Part shown: in pieces, positions 27,953-36,731 of the stretch
How positions within the stretch are numbered: the stretch's first letter is position 1
How the letters are laid out: every line of letters begins with the position of its first letter
NCBI GenBank assembly: GCA_902786745.1
Contig: CADADR010000008.1
Location: forward strand, 154,006-218,005
Source: an uncultured Bacteroidia bacterium
GTDB taxonomy: Bacteria > Bacteroidota > Bacteroidia > Bacteroidales > F082
Direction of reading: 5' to 3'
DNA: 64,000 bases
Notes under the pieces: model-generated
The model's database searches: none
What the model was told of the DNA's origin: nothing
Seen by the model: only the letters and a program-made list of their open reading frames with translations
Translations under genes and position numbers: made by a program

Positions 27953-28037
27953 GGAGATATGGCTGAGTGGTCGATAGCGGCGGTCTTGAAAACCGTTAAG
28001 CCGAAAGGCTTCGGGGGTTCGAATCCCTCTGTCTCCG
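27953..28037 (+). tRNA. tRNA-Ser (anticodon TGA)
   Basis: An 85-nt type II tRNA with a long variable arm. The acceptor GGAGATA pairs with TGTCTCC, the anticodon loop is CTTGAAA, and the T-arm is GGGGGTTCGAATCCCTC. CCA is not encoded. Confidence 0.96.
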
Positions 28038-28091
28038 CAAGGGCGGCAGTTTGTCGCCTTTATGATGAAAGACCCTGCCTAAGTGCAGTAA

Positions 28092-28177
28092 GGAGAGATG
28101 CCGGAGTGGTCGATCGGGGCGGTCTCGAAAACCGTTGAACGCTTTGCGTTCCAAGGGTTCGAATCCCTTTCTCTCCG
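28092..28177 (+). tRNA. tRNA-Ser (anticodon CGA)
   Basis: An 86-nt type II tRNA. The acceptor GGAGAGA pairs with TCTCTCC, the anticodon loop is CTCGAAA, the variable arm is ACGCTTTGCGT, and CCA is not encoded. It is 54 bases after the first tRNA-Ser and is co-transcribed. Confidence 0.96.
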
Positions 28178-28184
28178 CAAAAGA

Positions 28185-28224
28185 AAAACCGATGCAACAA
28201 GAGCTGCATCGGTTTTCTTTTTGA
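28185..28224 (+). terminator. Terminator of the tRNA-Ser operon
   Basis: A perfect 12-bp stem AAAACCGATGCA (28185-28196) with TGCATCGGTTTT (28204-28215), followed by CTTTTTG. Confidence 0.9.
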
Positions 28225-28279
28225 CGCCAAATTGTGACTATAGCCACGAATGCTTCAGCTATGGAATACACCCAAAGGC

Positions 28280-30334
28280 TTAATGCACCGCTTTCAAGAA
28301 ACTGTATTCCTTGCCGTATTTCAAATGCTGCGCCACGAAATCGGAAGGATATTCGACCTTGTAGTCGACCACCTGGCCGTTCTCCACGACAGGTACAATC
28401 TCGGGATTGATGAAACCACCATAGGGCTTCAGACCCAAGGCGTTGTAACGGTCTCTGACTTCTTTGTGGAGCTCGGGGTCGACCTTAACGGCGTACTTCT
28501 CCACGATGGCCTTGCCTGCGGCATAGTCACCTTCGCTCTTGATGCGCTGGATCTCGGCCAACAGCTCGCCAAACAAGCCACGCAAAGCCTCGAAGTCGTT
28601 GATGACAAAGTAGGTCTTGCCATTCTCCACCTTCTTCTCAATGACGTTGGCGTCCTTGCCGTGCTCGTAGCACCACTCCGAGATGAGTTTGCGGTTCTGC
28701 ATGTGCGCCTCGGTGACGTCCTTGCCCAGCTCCACACGGGCCAGCTGCGACATCATGCCGTTGCGGATATAGGAGCAATACTCAGCCTTATAGGCTTCGG
28801 CGTCAGGCATGACGCCCAGCTCCACCATTCTCGGCTCGGCCAGATAGTACAGACCGAAGAGGTCGGCACGGGCTTCCTCCAGCGTCGAGCTGAACTCCTT
28901 CAAGGCACCAGGTTGTGTGCCAGGCAACAGCTTGCCTGAGCCGTGACCCAAGCACTCGTGCAGGTTGGTATGAACCACATCGGCATCGGAGCCGTATTTC
29001 TTGCAGAGGTCAACCTCTTCCTGCGTGTAGGCGAACTCCTTGAGGGCACTCCTCGGGCATTCGTCGGCGGCCTTGTCGTAGGCTTCCATCAGGTTGGTGA
29101 TGGTCACCGACTTGGAGCCGTATTCCTTACGAATCCAGTCGGCATTGGGCAGGTTGATGCCAATCGGAGGTGAGGGGAAGCAGTCACCACCCAGCGTGGT
29201 GACGATGATGCTCTTGGCCGACACGCCCTTGCATTCCTCTTTCTTGAAGCGCGGGTCGACGGGCGAGTGGTCCTCGAACCACTGGGCGTTCTCGCTGATG
29301 GTGTTGGAACGCACGGTAGCCTCAAGGTCCTTGAAGTCGACAACGGCCTCCCATGTGGCCTTCATGCCCATCGGGTCGTTGTAGTCTTCGATGAAGCCGT
29401 TCACGAAGTCGATATGCGAAACGGAGTCCTGCACCCATGCGATGTTGTATTCGTCCCAGGTCTTCAGGTCACCCGTGGTGTAATAGTCGATGAGCTTTTG
29501 CGTGTAGTTGCGTTGGCTGTCATTCTCCGCCACCTCGTTGGCCTTCTGCAGCCAGCCGATGATGGCCGTGATAGCCTCGCCGTACAGGCCGTCGGCCTTG
29601 TAGACGTCTTCGTAAATCTTGCCGTCTTCCTTCACCAACTTGGAGTTCAGTCCGTAGCTAATGGGCTCGGCATCGTTGGGCTTGCGCATCTTGTTGTAGA
29701 AGGCTTCCACATCACCCTTACGGATATCGCCTTCATAGAAGTTCACGGCCGAGTTGACGATGATGTCGTCCTCGCTGCTGCGACGCATCTTGTAGAGTTC
29801 CTTGTCGAAGACCACGGGCGTCAGGAAGGCGATGAAGTCGTCGACGGTCTCACCCTCATTGAGCGGGAGCAGGTTGGCGTCGCTGCCCTTAATCAGGTCG
29901 GCGAAATAGGCCTCGCTGACCTCGGGGAAGAACTTGTCCTCGGCATAGTGGTGGTGGATGCCGTTGCTGAAGAACACACGCTTGGCATAGACCACGAAAT
30001 TCTGGAAGTCGGCACTCTCGCGGTCGCCTTGATACGAGTTCAGCACGGCCTCTATGGTCTTGCGGATCACCAGGTTATACTTGAAGTTCTGGTCGGCGAG
30101 GATGTCGCGACCGCACTTGGCCGCCTCGCCGAGATAATAGATGTAGCTCTTCTGTTGCAGCGTCAGCTGGTCCCACTCCGGGATCTGGTAACGCATGATC
30201 CTCAAGTCGGCGAACTCGTCCACCAGATACTTGAATTCCTCTTTGGGCTGGGGCTGTTCGGCGACTTCCTCCTCTTTCGGGGCGCAGCCCACCAAAGCGG
30301 CAGCCATTCCAATGCAAATCATAAGTTTTTTCAT
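28280..30334 (-). CDS. Dipeptidyl-peptidase III-like metallopeptidase (M49) lipoprotein
   Basis: 684 residues. Signal peptide with lipobox ALVGC (C17). The M49 zinc site is HECLGH (H459, E460, H464) with the second motif EEARAD (486-491). M49 enzymes remove N-terminal dipeptides from short peptides. The Cys-containing HECxGH form matches the Bacteroides thetaiotaomicron DPP III type. Lipidation suggests action in the periplasm or at the outer membrane, fitting peptide feeding alongside the DPP5-like enzyme at 34.6 kb. Confidence 0.92.
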   Translation of the reverse strand: MKKLMICIGMAAALVGCAPKEEEVAEQPQPKEEFKYLVDEFADLRIMRYQIPEWDQLTLQQKSYIYYLGEAAKCGRDILADQNFKYNLVIRKTIEAVLNSYQGDRESADFQNFVVYAKRVFFSNGIHHHYAEDKFFPEVSEAYFADLIKGSDANLLPLNEGETVDDFIAFLTPVVFDKELYKMRRSSEDDIIVNSAVNFYEGDIRKGDVEAFYNKMRKPNDAEPISYGLNSKLVKEDGKIYEDVYKADGLYGEAITAIIGWLQKANEVAENDSQRNYTQKLIDYYTTGDLKTWDEYNIAWVQDSVSHIDFVNGFIEDYNDPMGMKATWEAVVDFKDLEATVRSNTISENAQWFEDHSPVDPRFKKEECKGVSAKSIIVTTLGGDCFPSPPIGINLPNADWIRKEYGSKSVTITNLMEAYDKAADECPRSALKEFAYTQEEVDLCKKYGSDADVVHTNLHECLGHGSGKLLPGTQPGALKEFSSTLEEARADLFGLYYLAEPRMVELGVMPDAEAYKAEYCSYIRNGMMSQLARVELGKDVTEAHMQNRKLISEWCYEHGKDANVIEKKVENGKTYFVINDFEALRGLFGELLAEIQRIKSEGDYAAGKAIVEKYAVKVDPELHKEVRDRYNALGLKPYGGFINPEIVPVVENGQVVDYKVEYPSDFVAQHLKYGKEYSFLKAVH

Positions 30335-30361
30335 TTTATCGGTTATATAAAAGTTTGTTTA

Positions 30362-31279
30362 TCACTTATACAAATCGCCAGGCGTAAAGTAGTCATAAGG
30401 CGGCATGGTGGTCGGGTCAAGGTTCGTGTAGGTCCCATCCACCTGAATTTTTTCCTTGTTATAAATATAATGACGGCAGAACCAAAGCAAATCGTCCACC
30501 GTCAACGGACCTGCAACGGCGACGCTATGGCCATAGTCTTCAAAACGGCGTGCGAAATAGGGATATTGATACTTCACAAAGCGCTTCACAAGAGCATCCG
30601 TGCCATAGAAGCCAACATTCATGAAGCTTATACCTTTATATGACACCAAGTTATCTCTCATGCCATGATACATCATCGTAGGCGCAGGCTCATGATTGCG
30701 ATACTGAATCTTGCCTTCATGCGAGAAAATGGCTCCAGCATAGCTGACCACCCCTGCCAAACGGAAATCATTAGGCAGGATATTGGAATTGAGGTAGCCG
30801 TTACACAAGGTATAATCGGTCTGCAAGGAAGTGATGGCGCCCGCACTTGAACCAATCATCACAATATAGTCCTTGTTGACCTTCAACTCCTTGGCGTGCT
30901 CAAGCAGATAAGCGATGGCCGAGATGGCATCTTCCGTGGCCATATAAACCGCCTTCTCCAAAGGCTCGGTATTGAATATGCCAAGGTTCTTCGCTCCTTT
31001 CAGGCCCAAACGGTAGTCGATGGAGGCCACCATAAAGCCTTCTTTGACAAGCTGTTCAAAGTAGGCTTTTTCCCACTTACCGTCGCGATGGCCACCGATG
31101 AAGCCGCCGCCGAAGACATAGACCAAACAGATCGTGCTGTCGTTGACTTGTTCGGGGGTGTAGAAATCCAGATAGAGATTAAGGGTGTCGCGCTCGGCAT
31201 ATTGGTAGGTCTTCATGTCCTGGCCAAAGGCCATCATGCCCGCGAGGAGAACCGCTAAGAGTAAGGTTAGCTTTTTCAT
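30362..31279 (-). CDS. Exported alpha/beta hydrolase (carboxylesterase-like)
   Basis: 305 residues with signal peptide MKKLTLLLAVLLAGMMAFGQ. The fold motifs are an oxyanion-hole VYVFGGGFIGGHRDG, nucleophile GSSAGA and a late His in EDYGHSVAVAG. This is the esterase/lipase arrangement; the substrate is unknown. It overlaps the lpxD stop by 4 bases (ATGA). Confidence 0.86.
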   Translation of the reverse strand: MKKLTLLLAVLLAGMMAFGQDMKTYQYAERDTLNLYLDFYTPEQVNDSTICLVYVFGGGFIGGHRDGKWEKAYFEQLVKEGFMVASIDYRLGLKGAKNLGIFNTEPLEKAVYMATEDAISAIAYLLEHAKELKVNKDYIVMIGSSAGAITSLQTDYTLCNGYLNSNILPNDFRLAGVVSYAGAIFSHEGKIQYRNHEPAPTMMYHGMRDNLVSYKGISFMNVGFYGTDALVKRFVKYQYPYFARRFEDYGHSVAVAGPLTVDDLLWFCRHYIYNKEKIQVDGTYTNLDPTTMPPYDYFTPGDLYK

Positions 31280-32217
31280 TGTTGATGCGATTTATAATAC
31301 TCCTTCAAGAAATCAGGCAATTGACGCAAGGCGGCCTGTTCGCGCCATTGCTTCCGCACCTCTTGGGCGGGCACACCAAAGACGGCCTTGCCCGGCTCGA
31401 TGTTCTTGTCGACAGCCGAGGTGGCCAAGACGACAGCACCGGTGCCGATGACTAGGTCCTTATTGATACACACACGGCCCCAGAGGATGACATCGTCCTC
31501 AATACAGGTCACGCCTGCGATGGCGGCATGGGCTCCGATGAGGCAGTTGTGACCGATGTAGCTGTCGTGACCCACCTGGCAGTGGTTGTCGAGTTTGGTG
31601 CCGCTCTCGATGATGGTGTCGGAGGTGACACCGCGGTCGATGCTACACAGGGCGCCGATCTCCACGTCGTCGGCGATGACCACACGGCCAAACGACTCGA
31701 ACTTCTTGAAGCCTTCGTTGCGGCGCTGGAAATAATAACCGTCCGCTCCGATGACGCTACCCGAATGGATGATGACATTGTCGCCAATCACGCAGTGGTC
31801 GTAGATGGTCACGTTGGGGTGGATGAGGCAGTTCTTCCCGATGACGGTGTGATGGCCCACAAAAGACCCAGGCATGATGAGCGTGCCCTCCCCTATCTCA
31901 GCCGTGTCGCTGATGGGTTGCGTCTGCGGCTCGAAGGGGCGGAAATGGCGCATGATGCGCAAGAAGGCGTCAAACGGGTCGGAATGCAACAGCAGGGCCT
32001 TGCCTTCGGGACAGACCACTTCCTTGTTGATAAGGATCACCGTTGCGGCCGAGTTGAGGGCCTTGGCGTAGTATTTCGGATGGTCGACAAAGGTGATGTC
32101 ACCCGCCTCCACCTTGTGGATTTCGTTCAAGCCTGTTATAGGGAAGTTGGCGGGGCCAACGTATTTAGCGTCAATAAGTTGCGCAATAGTTTTAAGTGTA
32201 GTCTTCTTGATTTTCAT
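31276..32217 (-). CDS. lpxD: UDP-3-O-acylglucosamine N-acyltransferase (LpxD-like)
   Basis: 313 residues. An N-terminal uridine-binding domain (PANFPITGLNEIHKVEAGDITFVDHPKYY) is followed by a left-handed beta-helix of hexapeptide repeats (IGEGTLIMPGSFVGHHTVIGKNCLIHPNVTI...) and the DNHCQVGHDSYIG catalytic turn, then a helical end. It adds the second 3-hydroxyacyl chain in lipid A synthesis. It is slightly short for LpxD and could be a paralogue. Start at 32217; the longer frame passes the promoter. Confidence 0.86.
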   Translation of the reverse strand: MKIKKTTLKTIAQLIDAKYVGPANFPITGLNEIHKVEAGDITFVDHPKYYAKALNSAATVILINKEVVCPEGKALLLHSDPFDAFLRIMRHFRPFEPQTQPISDTAEIGEGTLIMPGSFVGHHTVIGKNCLIHPNVTIYDHCVIGDNVIIHSGSVIGADGYYFQRRNEGFKKFESFGRVVIADDVEIGALCSIDRGVTSDTIIESGTKLDNHCQVGHDSYIGHNCLIGAHAAIAGVTCIEDDVILWGRVCINKDLVIGTGAVVLATSAVDKNIEPGKAVFGVPAQEVRKQWREQAALRQLPDFLKEYYKSHQQ

Positions 32218-32243
32218 CGAAATGGTTTTATGAAATGATTTCG

Positions 32244-32251
32244 CAAAAATA
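32244..32251 (-). promoter_or_regulatory. -7 box of lpxD-hydrolase operon
   Basis: TATTTTTG on the minus strand, directly abutting the T-tract of the efp terminator. Confidence 0.7.
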
Positions 32252-32253
32252 CA

Positions 32254-32289
32254 AAAAAAGCGCAAAGTCAATTGACTCTGCGCTTTTTT
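32254..32289 (-). terminator. Terminator of efp
   Basis: An 11-bp stem (32254-32264 with 32279-32289) extended by an inner AGTCA/TGACT helix, then a T-run on the minus strand that merges into the lpxD promoter. Confidence 0.9.
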
Positions 32290-32303
32290 ATTAGGGTGTT
32301 GAC

Positions 32304-32867
32304 TTAGGCCTTCACACGTTCGCAGTACTCGCCCGTGCGGGTGTCGACGCGAATCAGGTCGTCGGTGTTGATGAAGAGCGGCACGCGGACCATGGCACCG
32401 GTCTCAACGGTGGCTTCCTTCAGAGCGTTGGTGGCAGTGTTGCCCTTCTCACCAGGCTCGGTGTAGGTCACCTGCAGCACGGTCTTCACAGGCATTTCGG
32501 CGAAGAGGATGGTCTCGGTGCTTGCGTCGACAATGACGTCAACGACGTCGTTTTCCTTCATGAACTTCACGCCCGTGATGTTGTCGCCAGCGATCGGGAT
32601 CTGTTCGTAGGTCTCGGTGTGCATGAAGATATAGTCCTCACCTTCCTTGTAGAGGTACTGATAGGGACGGTGCTCAACACGGACATCCTCGAGCTTCACG
32701 CCGATGTCGAAACGCTTTTCCAAAACGTTGCCGCTCAACACGTCCTTCAGTTTGATACGCATGATAGTGTTGCCCTTTCCAGGCTTAACATGTTGGAAGT
32801 CAATGCAGAAATAAATCTTTCCATCCAGACGGACGGCGCTTCCAATCTTTACATCTTGACTTAACAT
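32304..32867 (-). CDS. efp: Translation elongation factor P
   Basis: A 187-residue three-domain EF-P. The tip loop is HVKPGKGN with K31 at the position modified in other bacteria. The C-terminal signature is TGAMVRVPLFINTDDLIRVDTRTGEY. It relieves ribosome stalling at polyproline. No modification gene (epmA/epmB) is in the window. It is monocistronic, with its own promoter and terminator. Confidence 0.97.
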   Translation of the reverse strand: MLSQDVKIGSAVRLDGKIYFCIDFQHVKPGKGNTIMRIKLKDVLSGNVLEKRFDIGVKLEDVRVEHRPYQYLYKEGEDYIFMHTETYEQIPIAGDNITGVKFMKENDVVDVIVDASTETILFAEMPVKTVLQVTYTEPGEKGNTATNALKEATVETGAMVRVPLFINTDDLIRVDTRTGEYCERVKA

Positions 32868-32945
32868 AGGTATTTGAGATTTAATGATTTAAAATTCAAA
32901 GATTTAAAATTCAAAATTCAATTCCACAATAAGGAAATGAAGGTG

Positions 32946-32953
32946 CAAAGGTA
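32946..32953 (-). promoter_or_regulatory. -7 box of efp
   Basis: TACCTTTG on the minus strand. The ~75-base AT-rich leader holds two copies of GATTTAAAATTCAAA. Confidence 0.68.
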
Positions 32954-33011
32954 GTGGATTTCAGGGAAATGGCAAAGAATTTATGAAAAAAAGTGATTTT
33001 GGCATACTAAA

Positions 33012-33056
33012 AACCACCCTCCCACTCCGTTTCCTTTGGAGTTTTCGAGGGTGGTT
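33012..33056 (-). terminator. Terminator downstream of FISUMP gene
   Basis: A 10-bp stem AACCACCCTC (33012-33021) with GAGGGTGGTT (33047-33056) and an inner ACTCC/GGAGT helix is followed on the minus strand by TTTTTAG. Confidence 0.75.
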
Positions 33057-33128
33057 ACCATACATATCGTACATTATTCTTTGTTTATGCAGTGTGCGAC
33101 GCTTGGAAGCGTCGTCCACTAAACCGCC

Positions 33129-33194
33129 CGCGTGAGTTGCCGGGCGGGGCTGGGTAGCCCGCTGCGGCGGGCGCCCCGTCCGACAACTCACGCG
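33129..33194. other. Large GC-rich nested hairpin after FISUMP gene
   Basis: Three nested stems: CGCGTGAGTTG (33129-33139) with CAACTCACGCG (33184-33194); GGGCGGGGC (33142-33150) with GCCCCGTCC (33173-33181); and GCCCGC/GCGGGC around TGCG (33157-33172). It starts 34 bases beyond the stop of the FISUMP gene. It could be a cruciform of the kind that follows DGR variable repeats, a transcript-stability hairpin, or a repeat element. Confidence 0.7.
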
Positions 33195-33227
33195 CCCTCT
33201 GCCCGATGCCCGTGGGCGGAACAAGGG

Positions 33228-34217
33228 TTAGTTCTCGAGGACAGGCCTAACGGAGTAACCGTAGAAGAGGTTGCTGACGTCGTCCACGTAGGCGTAGCCC
33301 GAATTGAAGCCGAGGTACCACGCGTTGTTCGGGAAGTCAGAGTTGAGCGAACTCGACCAGTAGCAGCCGAGCGAGCCAGCGTGGTAAATCTCACCGCCCG
33401 AACGGATGCCCGCTGCGGGCAGGAAGAGACTGTTGCCGTTGCTCGCGGTGAAAAGCCTGCCGTTCACACCATTTCGCGTTGTCCATGCGCTGGTGGTGTT
33501 CTGCAACAGTTCAGTCCATTCCTTACAGGTGGGCGTGCGCCAGCCGTTGCCCCAGTTGGCCGTGGCCGCGTCGTCACTTGGCTGTAAGATGGTCAGATTG
33601 TCGGTGAAACCATTATTGCCGTAGTCAGAATTGTCGCAGTACTTGGTCAGTGTGTTCTTGCTGCCATTGCAATATTGGTAGGTGCTCCAGTTGCCCCAAG
33701 CGAAGAAGACGCCATAGCCTTCGGGCGTGGTGGCTCCCACGTTGCAGGTAGCCCAAAGGGTGCCGCTCGGAAGACCAAGGTTCACGTATTCATGGCTGCC
33801 CCAGCCGCCGCCTCCACCTCCTCCGCCACCGCTGCTGCCTTCGGTGGTGAAACTCTTGTCTTCGCCGTAATAGTACTCCAAACCACGCAAAGCGTAGGCT
33901 CGCACATGGTATTTGGTGCTTGGTTCAAGGCCACTAATGGTGCAGACATACGGCTCACTCCAGTTCGTGGTGGAAAGATGGAAACCCTCTGCCGTGGGGT
34001 TGCGCTCCTTGCTCCAGCACACGCCAAACTCACTCAACGAGAGTCCCTGCGTCACTATCACGTCGCCGCCACACACTGCTGAAGTCTGGGTTACGTCTTG
34101 CGGCGTATAGGTGGTCACCCGCACATCCGAATCGTTGTTCTCTTTGTTGCATCCCGTGGCGAAAAACAATGTAAGTGTTAGCATTAAGGCTGCTACTGCC
34201 TTCGTTACTTTTTTCAT
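33228..34217 (-). CDS. FISUMP-domain lipoprotein with DGR-target-like C-terminus
   Basis: 329 residues. Signal peptide with lipobox FFATGC. A fibronectin-III-like domain (QTSAVCGGDVIVTQGLSLSE...YHVRAYALRG) is followed by a nine-glycine linker and a FISUMP/C-type-lectin-like domain (YVNLGLPSGTLWATCNVG, WGNGWRTPTCKEWTELL, LFLPAAGIRSGGEIYHAGSLG, YWSSSLNSDFPNNAWYLGF). The last part (after NNAWYLGFNS) is unusually rich in NAC/NNC codons (GGC TAC GCC TAC ... GAC GAC GTC AGC AAC CTC TTC TAC), the pattern left by adenine mutagenesis of AAC codons. No reverse transcriptase lies in this window, so diversification is unproven. Confidence 0.85.
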   Translation of the reverse strand: MKKVTKAVAALMLTLTLFFATGCNKENNDSDVRVTTYTPQDVTQTSAVCGGDVIVTQGLSLSEFGVCWSKERNPTAEGFHLSTTNWSEPYVCTISGLEPSTKYHVRAYALRGLEYYYGEDKSFTTEGSSGGGGGGGGGWGSHEYVNLGLPSGTLWATCNVGATTPEGYGVFFAWGNWSTYQYCNGSKNTLTKYCDNSDYGNNGFTDNLTILQPSDDAATANWGNGWRTPTCKEWTELLQNTTSAWTTRNGVNGRLFTASNGNSLFLPAAGIRSGGEIYHAGSLGCYWSSSLNSDFPNNAWYLGFNSGYAYVDDVSNLFYGYSVRPVLEN

Positions 34218-34256
34218 ATTGATTAGATTTTGTGATTATTCCGTTTGTTTATGACG

Positions 34257-34264
34257 CAAAAATA
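34257..34264 (-). promoter_or_regulatory. -7 box of FISUMP gene
   Basis: TATTTTTG on the minus strand, 40 bases before the ATG. Confidence 0.7.
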
Positions 34265-34307
34265 ACATAATTCCTTGAATGTCCAAACATAATATTGCAT
34301 TTCCTTT

Positions 34308-34511
34308 CGCCCCGCTGGGGCTCTAATTGGTATTATCGTTTTTATTTCGGCAGGGGTTGAAACCACCTGCCTATTCATCCATCGTCCCTACGGGACTTTG
34401 CCACAACCGTGGGAACCCCGTAGGGGTGACGGGATAAATAGGCAGGCGGTGAAATGCAATGGAACCCCTGCCGACAAACAAAACCCATTCCGATCAAGCC
34501 CCAGCGGGGCG
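34308..34511. repeat. 204-bp nested inverted-repeat element (intergenic)
   Basis: The outermost arms are a perfect 15-bp inverted repeat, CGCCCCGCTGGGGCT (34308-34322) and its complement (34497-34511). Inside are CGGCAGGGGTT (34348-34358) with AACCCCTGCCG (34463-34473), then a 13-bp pair (34362-34374 with 34438-34450), then GTCCCTACGGGAC (34384-34396) facing CCCCGTAGGGG (34416-34426). The whole element can fold as one branched hairpin. No open frame of note is inside. It fills most of the 405-base gap between the FISUMP and DPP5 genes; the last 110 bases hold the DPP5 promoter (TAATTTTA at 34573-34580). Confidence 0.85.
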
Positions 34512-34622
34512 ACAGGAAAGCACGGCACCATAGAAAAAACCACATTATAACCTTGCATATTGTAAAATTCCCTAATTTTACGCCTTCAAAACCACCGGTA
34601 ACAATTTCAAAATTTCAAAAAT

Positions 34623-36722
34623 ATGAGAAAAACCAAACTATTCCTGTTAGCCATGATCACCTGTTCAATCGTATCGTGCAACACACAAAAACCTGAGACA
34701 GAGCCGAAAGGCAAAGACAAAATCGGACCCACCGAGGTCACTCTGCAGTCGGACATCATGACGCCCGAAGTGCTGTGGAGCATGGGCCGCATCGGCGAAT
34801 ACAGCCTCTCGCCCGACCATCAGCAAATAGTCTACAACGTCACCTACTACAGCGTGCCTGAAAACCGCAGCGGCTCCACCTTGTATATAATGAATGCCGA
34901 TGGCACCAACAACCGTGTCCTTTCGAACTCGAACCAAAGCGAATATAGCCCTCAATGGCGCCCCGACGGCAAGAAGATCGGCTTCCTCTGCCCTAACGGC
35001 GACGGCGTGATGCAGCTCTGGGAAATCAACCCCGACGGCACAGGTCGCCAGTGCGTCTCCAACGAAGCCGACGACATCAACGGCTTCCTCTATTCGCCCG
35101 ACTGCGCCCAGGTGCTGTTCACCAAGGAAGTGAAGCTGAAAGAGACCGTGGCCGACATCTATCCCGACCTCGACAAGTCGTCAGGCCGCATCAACAACGA
35201 CCTAATGTACCGCCACTGGGACCAATGGGTCGACACCTACGGTCACCTCTTCGTGGGTAACTTCAGTAGTGGTAAGATTGAGAACGCCTTCGATGCCATG
35301 AAGGGCGAGCAATGGGAAGCTCCCGTGCGTCCTTTCGGCGGCATGGAACAGGTGCAGTGGCTGCCCGACGGCAACAGCTTCGTGTATTGCTGCCGCAAGA
35401 AAGTCGGCAAGGACTATGCCCTCTCGACCAACACTGACATCTACCAATACATCATCCAAAGCGGCGAGTGCAAGAACCTCACCGAAGGCATGATGGGCTA
35501 CGACCTCAACCCTGTCATCTCGCCCGACGGCAAATACATGGCCTGGGAGAGCATGGAACGCGACGGCTACGAGAGCGACAAGCAACGCCTCTTCGTGATG
35601 AACCTCGAGACGGGCGAGAAGACCGACTACTCGGCCAAGTTCGACCAATGCTGCACGGGCTTCAGCTGGGCTGACGACAGCAAAACCTTGTACTTCATCA
35701 GCGACGCCTACGCCACCGACCAACTCTACGCCCTCAACCTTGAAAACGGCGAAATCAAGAAGCTGACGGAAGGCCAACACAACTACATCTCAGTGCAATA
35801 CAACGGCGACAAGCTGATTGCAGGTCGTCAGTCGATGAGCCACCCGACAGAGCTCTTCAGCGTTGACCCCGCCACAGGCGAAGCCAAGCAGATCACCACC
35901 GTCAACGACAAGATCTTTGCCCAACTCACCATGGGTAAAGTGGAAGAACGCTGGGTGAAGACCACCGACGGCAAGGACATGCTCGTGTGGGTCATCTACC
36001 CGCCTCATTTCGACGCCAACAAGCAATACCCTGCCCTGCTCTACTGCGAGGGCGGACCGCAAAGCACCGTGAGCCAGTTCTGGAGCTACCGTTGGAACTT
36101 CCAGATGATGGCCGCCAACGACTACATCATCGTCGCCCCCAACCGTCGCGGCTTGCCTGGCTTCGGTCAGGAATGGCTTGAGGAAATTAGCGGCGACTAT
36201 GGCGGACAGTGCATGAAGGACTACCTCAGCGCCATCGACGAGCTGGCAAAAGAGCCTTTCATCGACGAGAACCGCCTCGGTGCCGTGGGTGCCAGCTTCG
36301 GTGGCTTTAGCGTGTACTGGCTTGCTGGTCACCACGACGGTCGCTTCAAGGCCCTCATCGCCCACGATGGCATGTTCAACCTCGAAGCGCAATACCTCGA
36401 GACCGAAGAGATGTGGTTCGTCAACTGGGACCTCGGCGGCCCCTTCTGGGACTGGAACAACCCCACCGTGCGCAAGACCTACGCCAACTCGCCCCACCTC
36501 TTCGTCGACAAATGGACCGCACCCATCCTCGTCATCCACGGCGGCCTCGACTACCGCATCTGCTTCACGCAAGGAATGCAGGCCTACAACGCCGCCATCC
36601 TTCGCGGCCTTGACGCGGAATTCCTCTATTTCCCCGACGAGAACCACTGGGTGCTGAAACCGCAGAACGGCGTTCTCTGGCAGAAACGGTTCTACAATTG
36701 GTTGGATAAATATTTGAAATAA
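34623..36722 (+). CDS. S9 prolyl-oligopeptidase family lipoprotein (DPP5-like)
   Basis: 699 residues. Signal peptide with lipobox SIVSC (C19). An N-terminal beta-propeller has repeated 'SPDG/RPDG' blades. The C-terminal alpha/beta hydrolase has the catalytic triad S558 in GASFGG, D643 in HGGLDYRICF and H675 in DENHWVL. It resembles Porphyromonas DPP5, which releases dipeptides with a hydrophobic P1 residue. Together with the M49 enzyme at 28.3 kb it suggests growth on peptides. It is a single-gene unit, followed by the RAYT repeat cluster. Confidence 0.92.
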   Translation: MRKTKLFLLAMITCSIVSCNTQKPETEPKGKDKIGPTEVTLQSDIMTPEVLWSMGRIGEYSLSPDHQQIVYNVTYYSVPENRSGSTLYIMNADGTNNRVLSNSNQSEYSPQWRPDGKKIGFLCPNGDGVMQLWEINPDGTGRQCVSNEADDINGFLYSPDCAQVLFTKEVKLKETVADIYPDLDKSSGRINNDLMYRHWDQWVDTYGHLFVGNFSSGKIENAFDAMKGEQWEAPVRPFGGMEQVQWLPDGNSFVYCCRKKVGKDYALSTNTDIYQYIIQSGECKNLTEGMMGYDLNPVISPDGKYMAWESMERDGYESDKQRLFVMNLETGEKTDYSAKFDQCCTGFSWADDSKTLYFISDAYATDQLYALNLENGEIKKLTEGQHNYISVQYNGDKLIAGRQSMSHPTELFSVDPATGEAKQITTVNDKIFAQLTMGKVEERWVKTTDGKDMLVWVIYPPHFDANKQYPALLYCEGGPQSTVSQFWSYRWNFQMMAANDYIIVAPNRRGLPGFGQEWLEEISGDYGGQCMKDYLSAIDELAKEPFIDENRLGAVGASFGGFSVYWLAGHHDGRFKALIAHDGMFNLEAQYLETEEMWFVNWDLGGPFWDWNNPTVRKTYANSPHLFVDKWTAPILVIHGGLDYRICFTQGMQAYNAAILRGLDAEFLYFPDENHWVLKPQNGVLWQKRFYNWLDKYLK

Positions 36723-36731
36723 TCATGGATT

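Noticed and set aside
33000..34300. A complete DGR cassette at the FISUMP gene
   Set aside because: No reverse transcriptase, accessory gene or template repeat was found nearby. Only the target-like C-terminus and hairpin are seen, so it is listed as a lead only.
35790..36647. 285-codon minus-strand frame opposite the DPP5-like gene
   Set aside because: It is the shadow of a peptidase with a complete catalytic triad.
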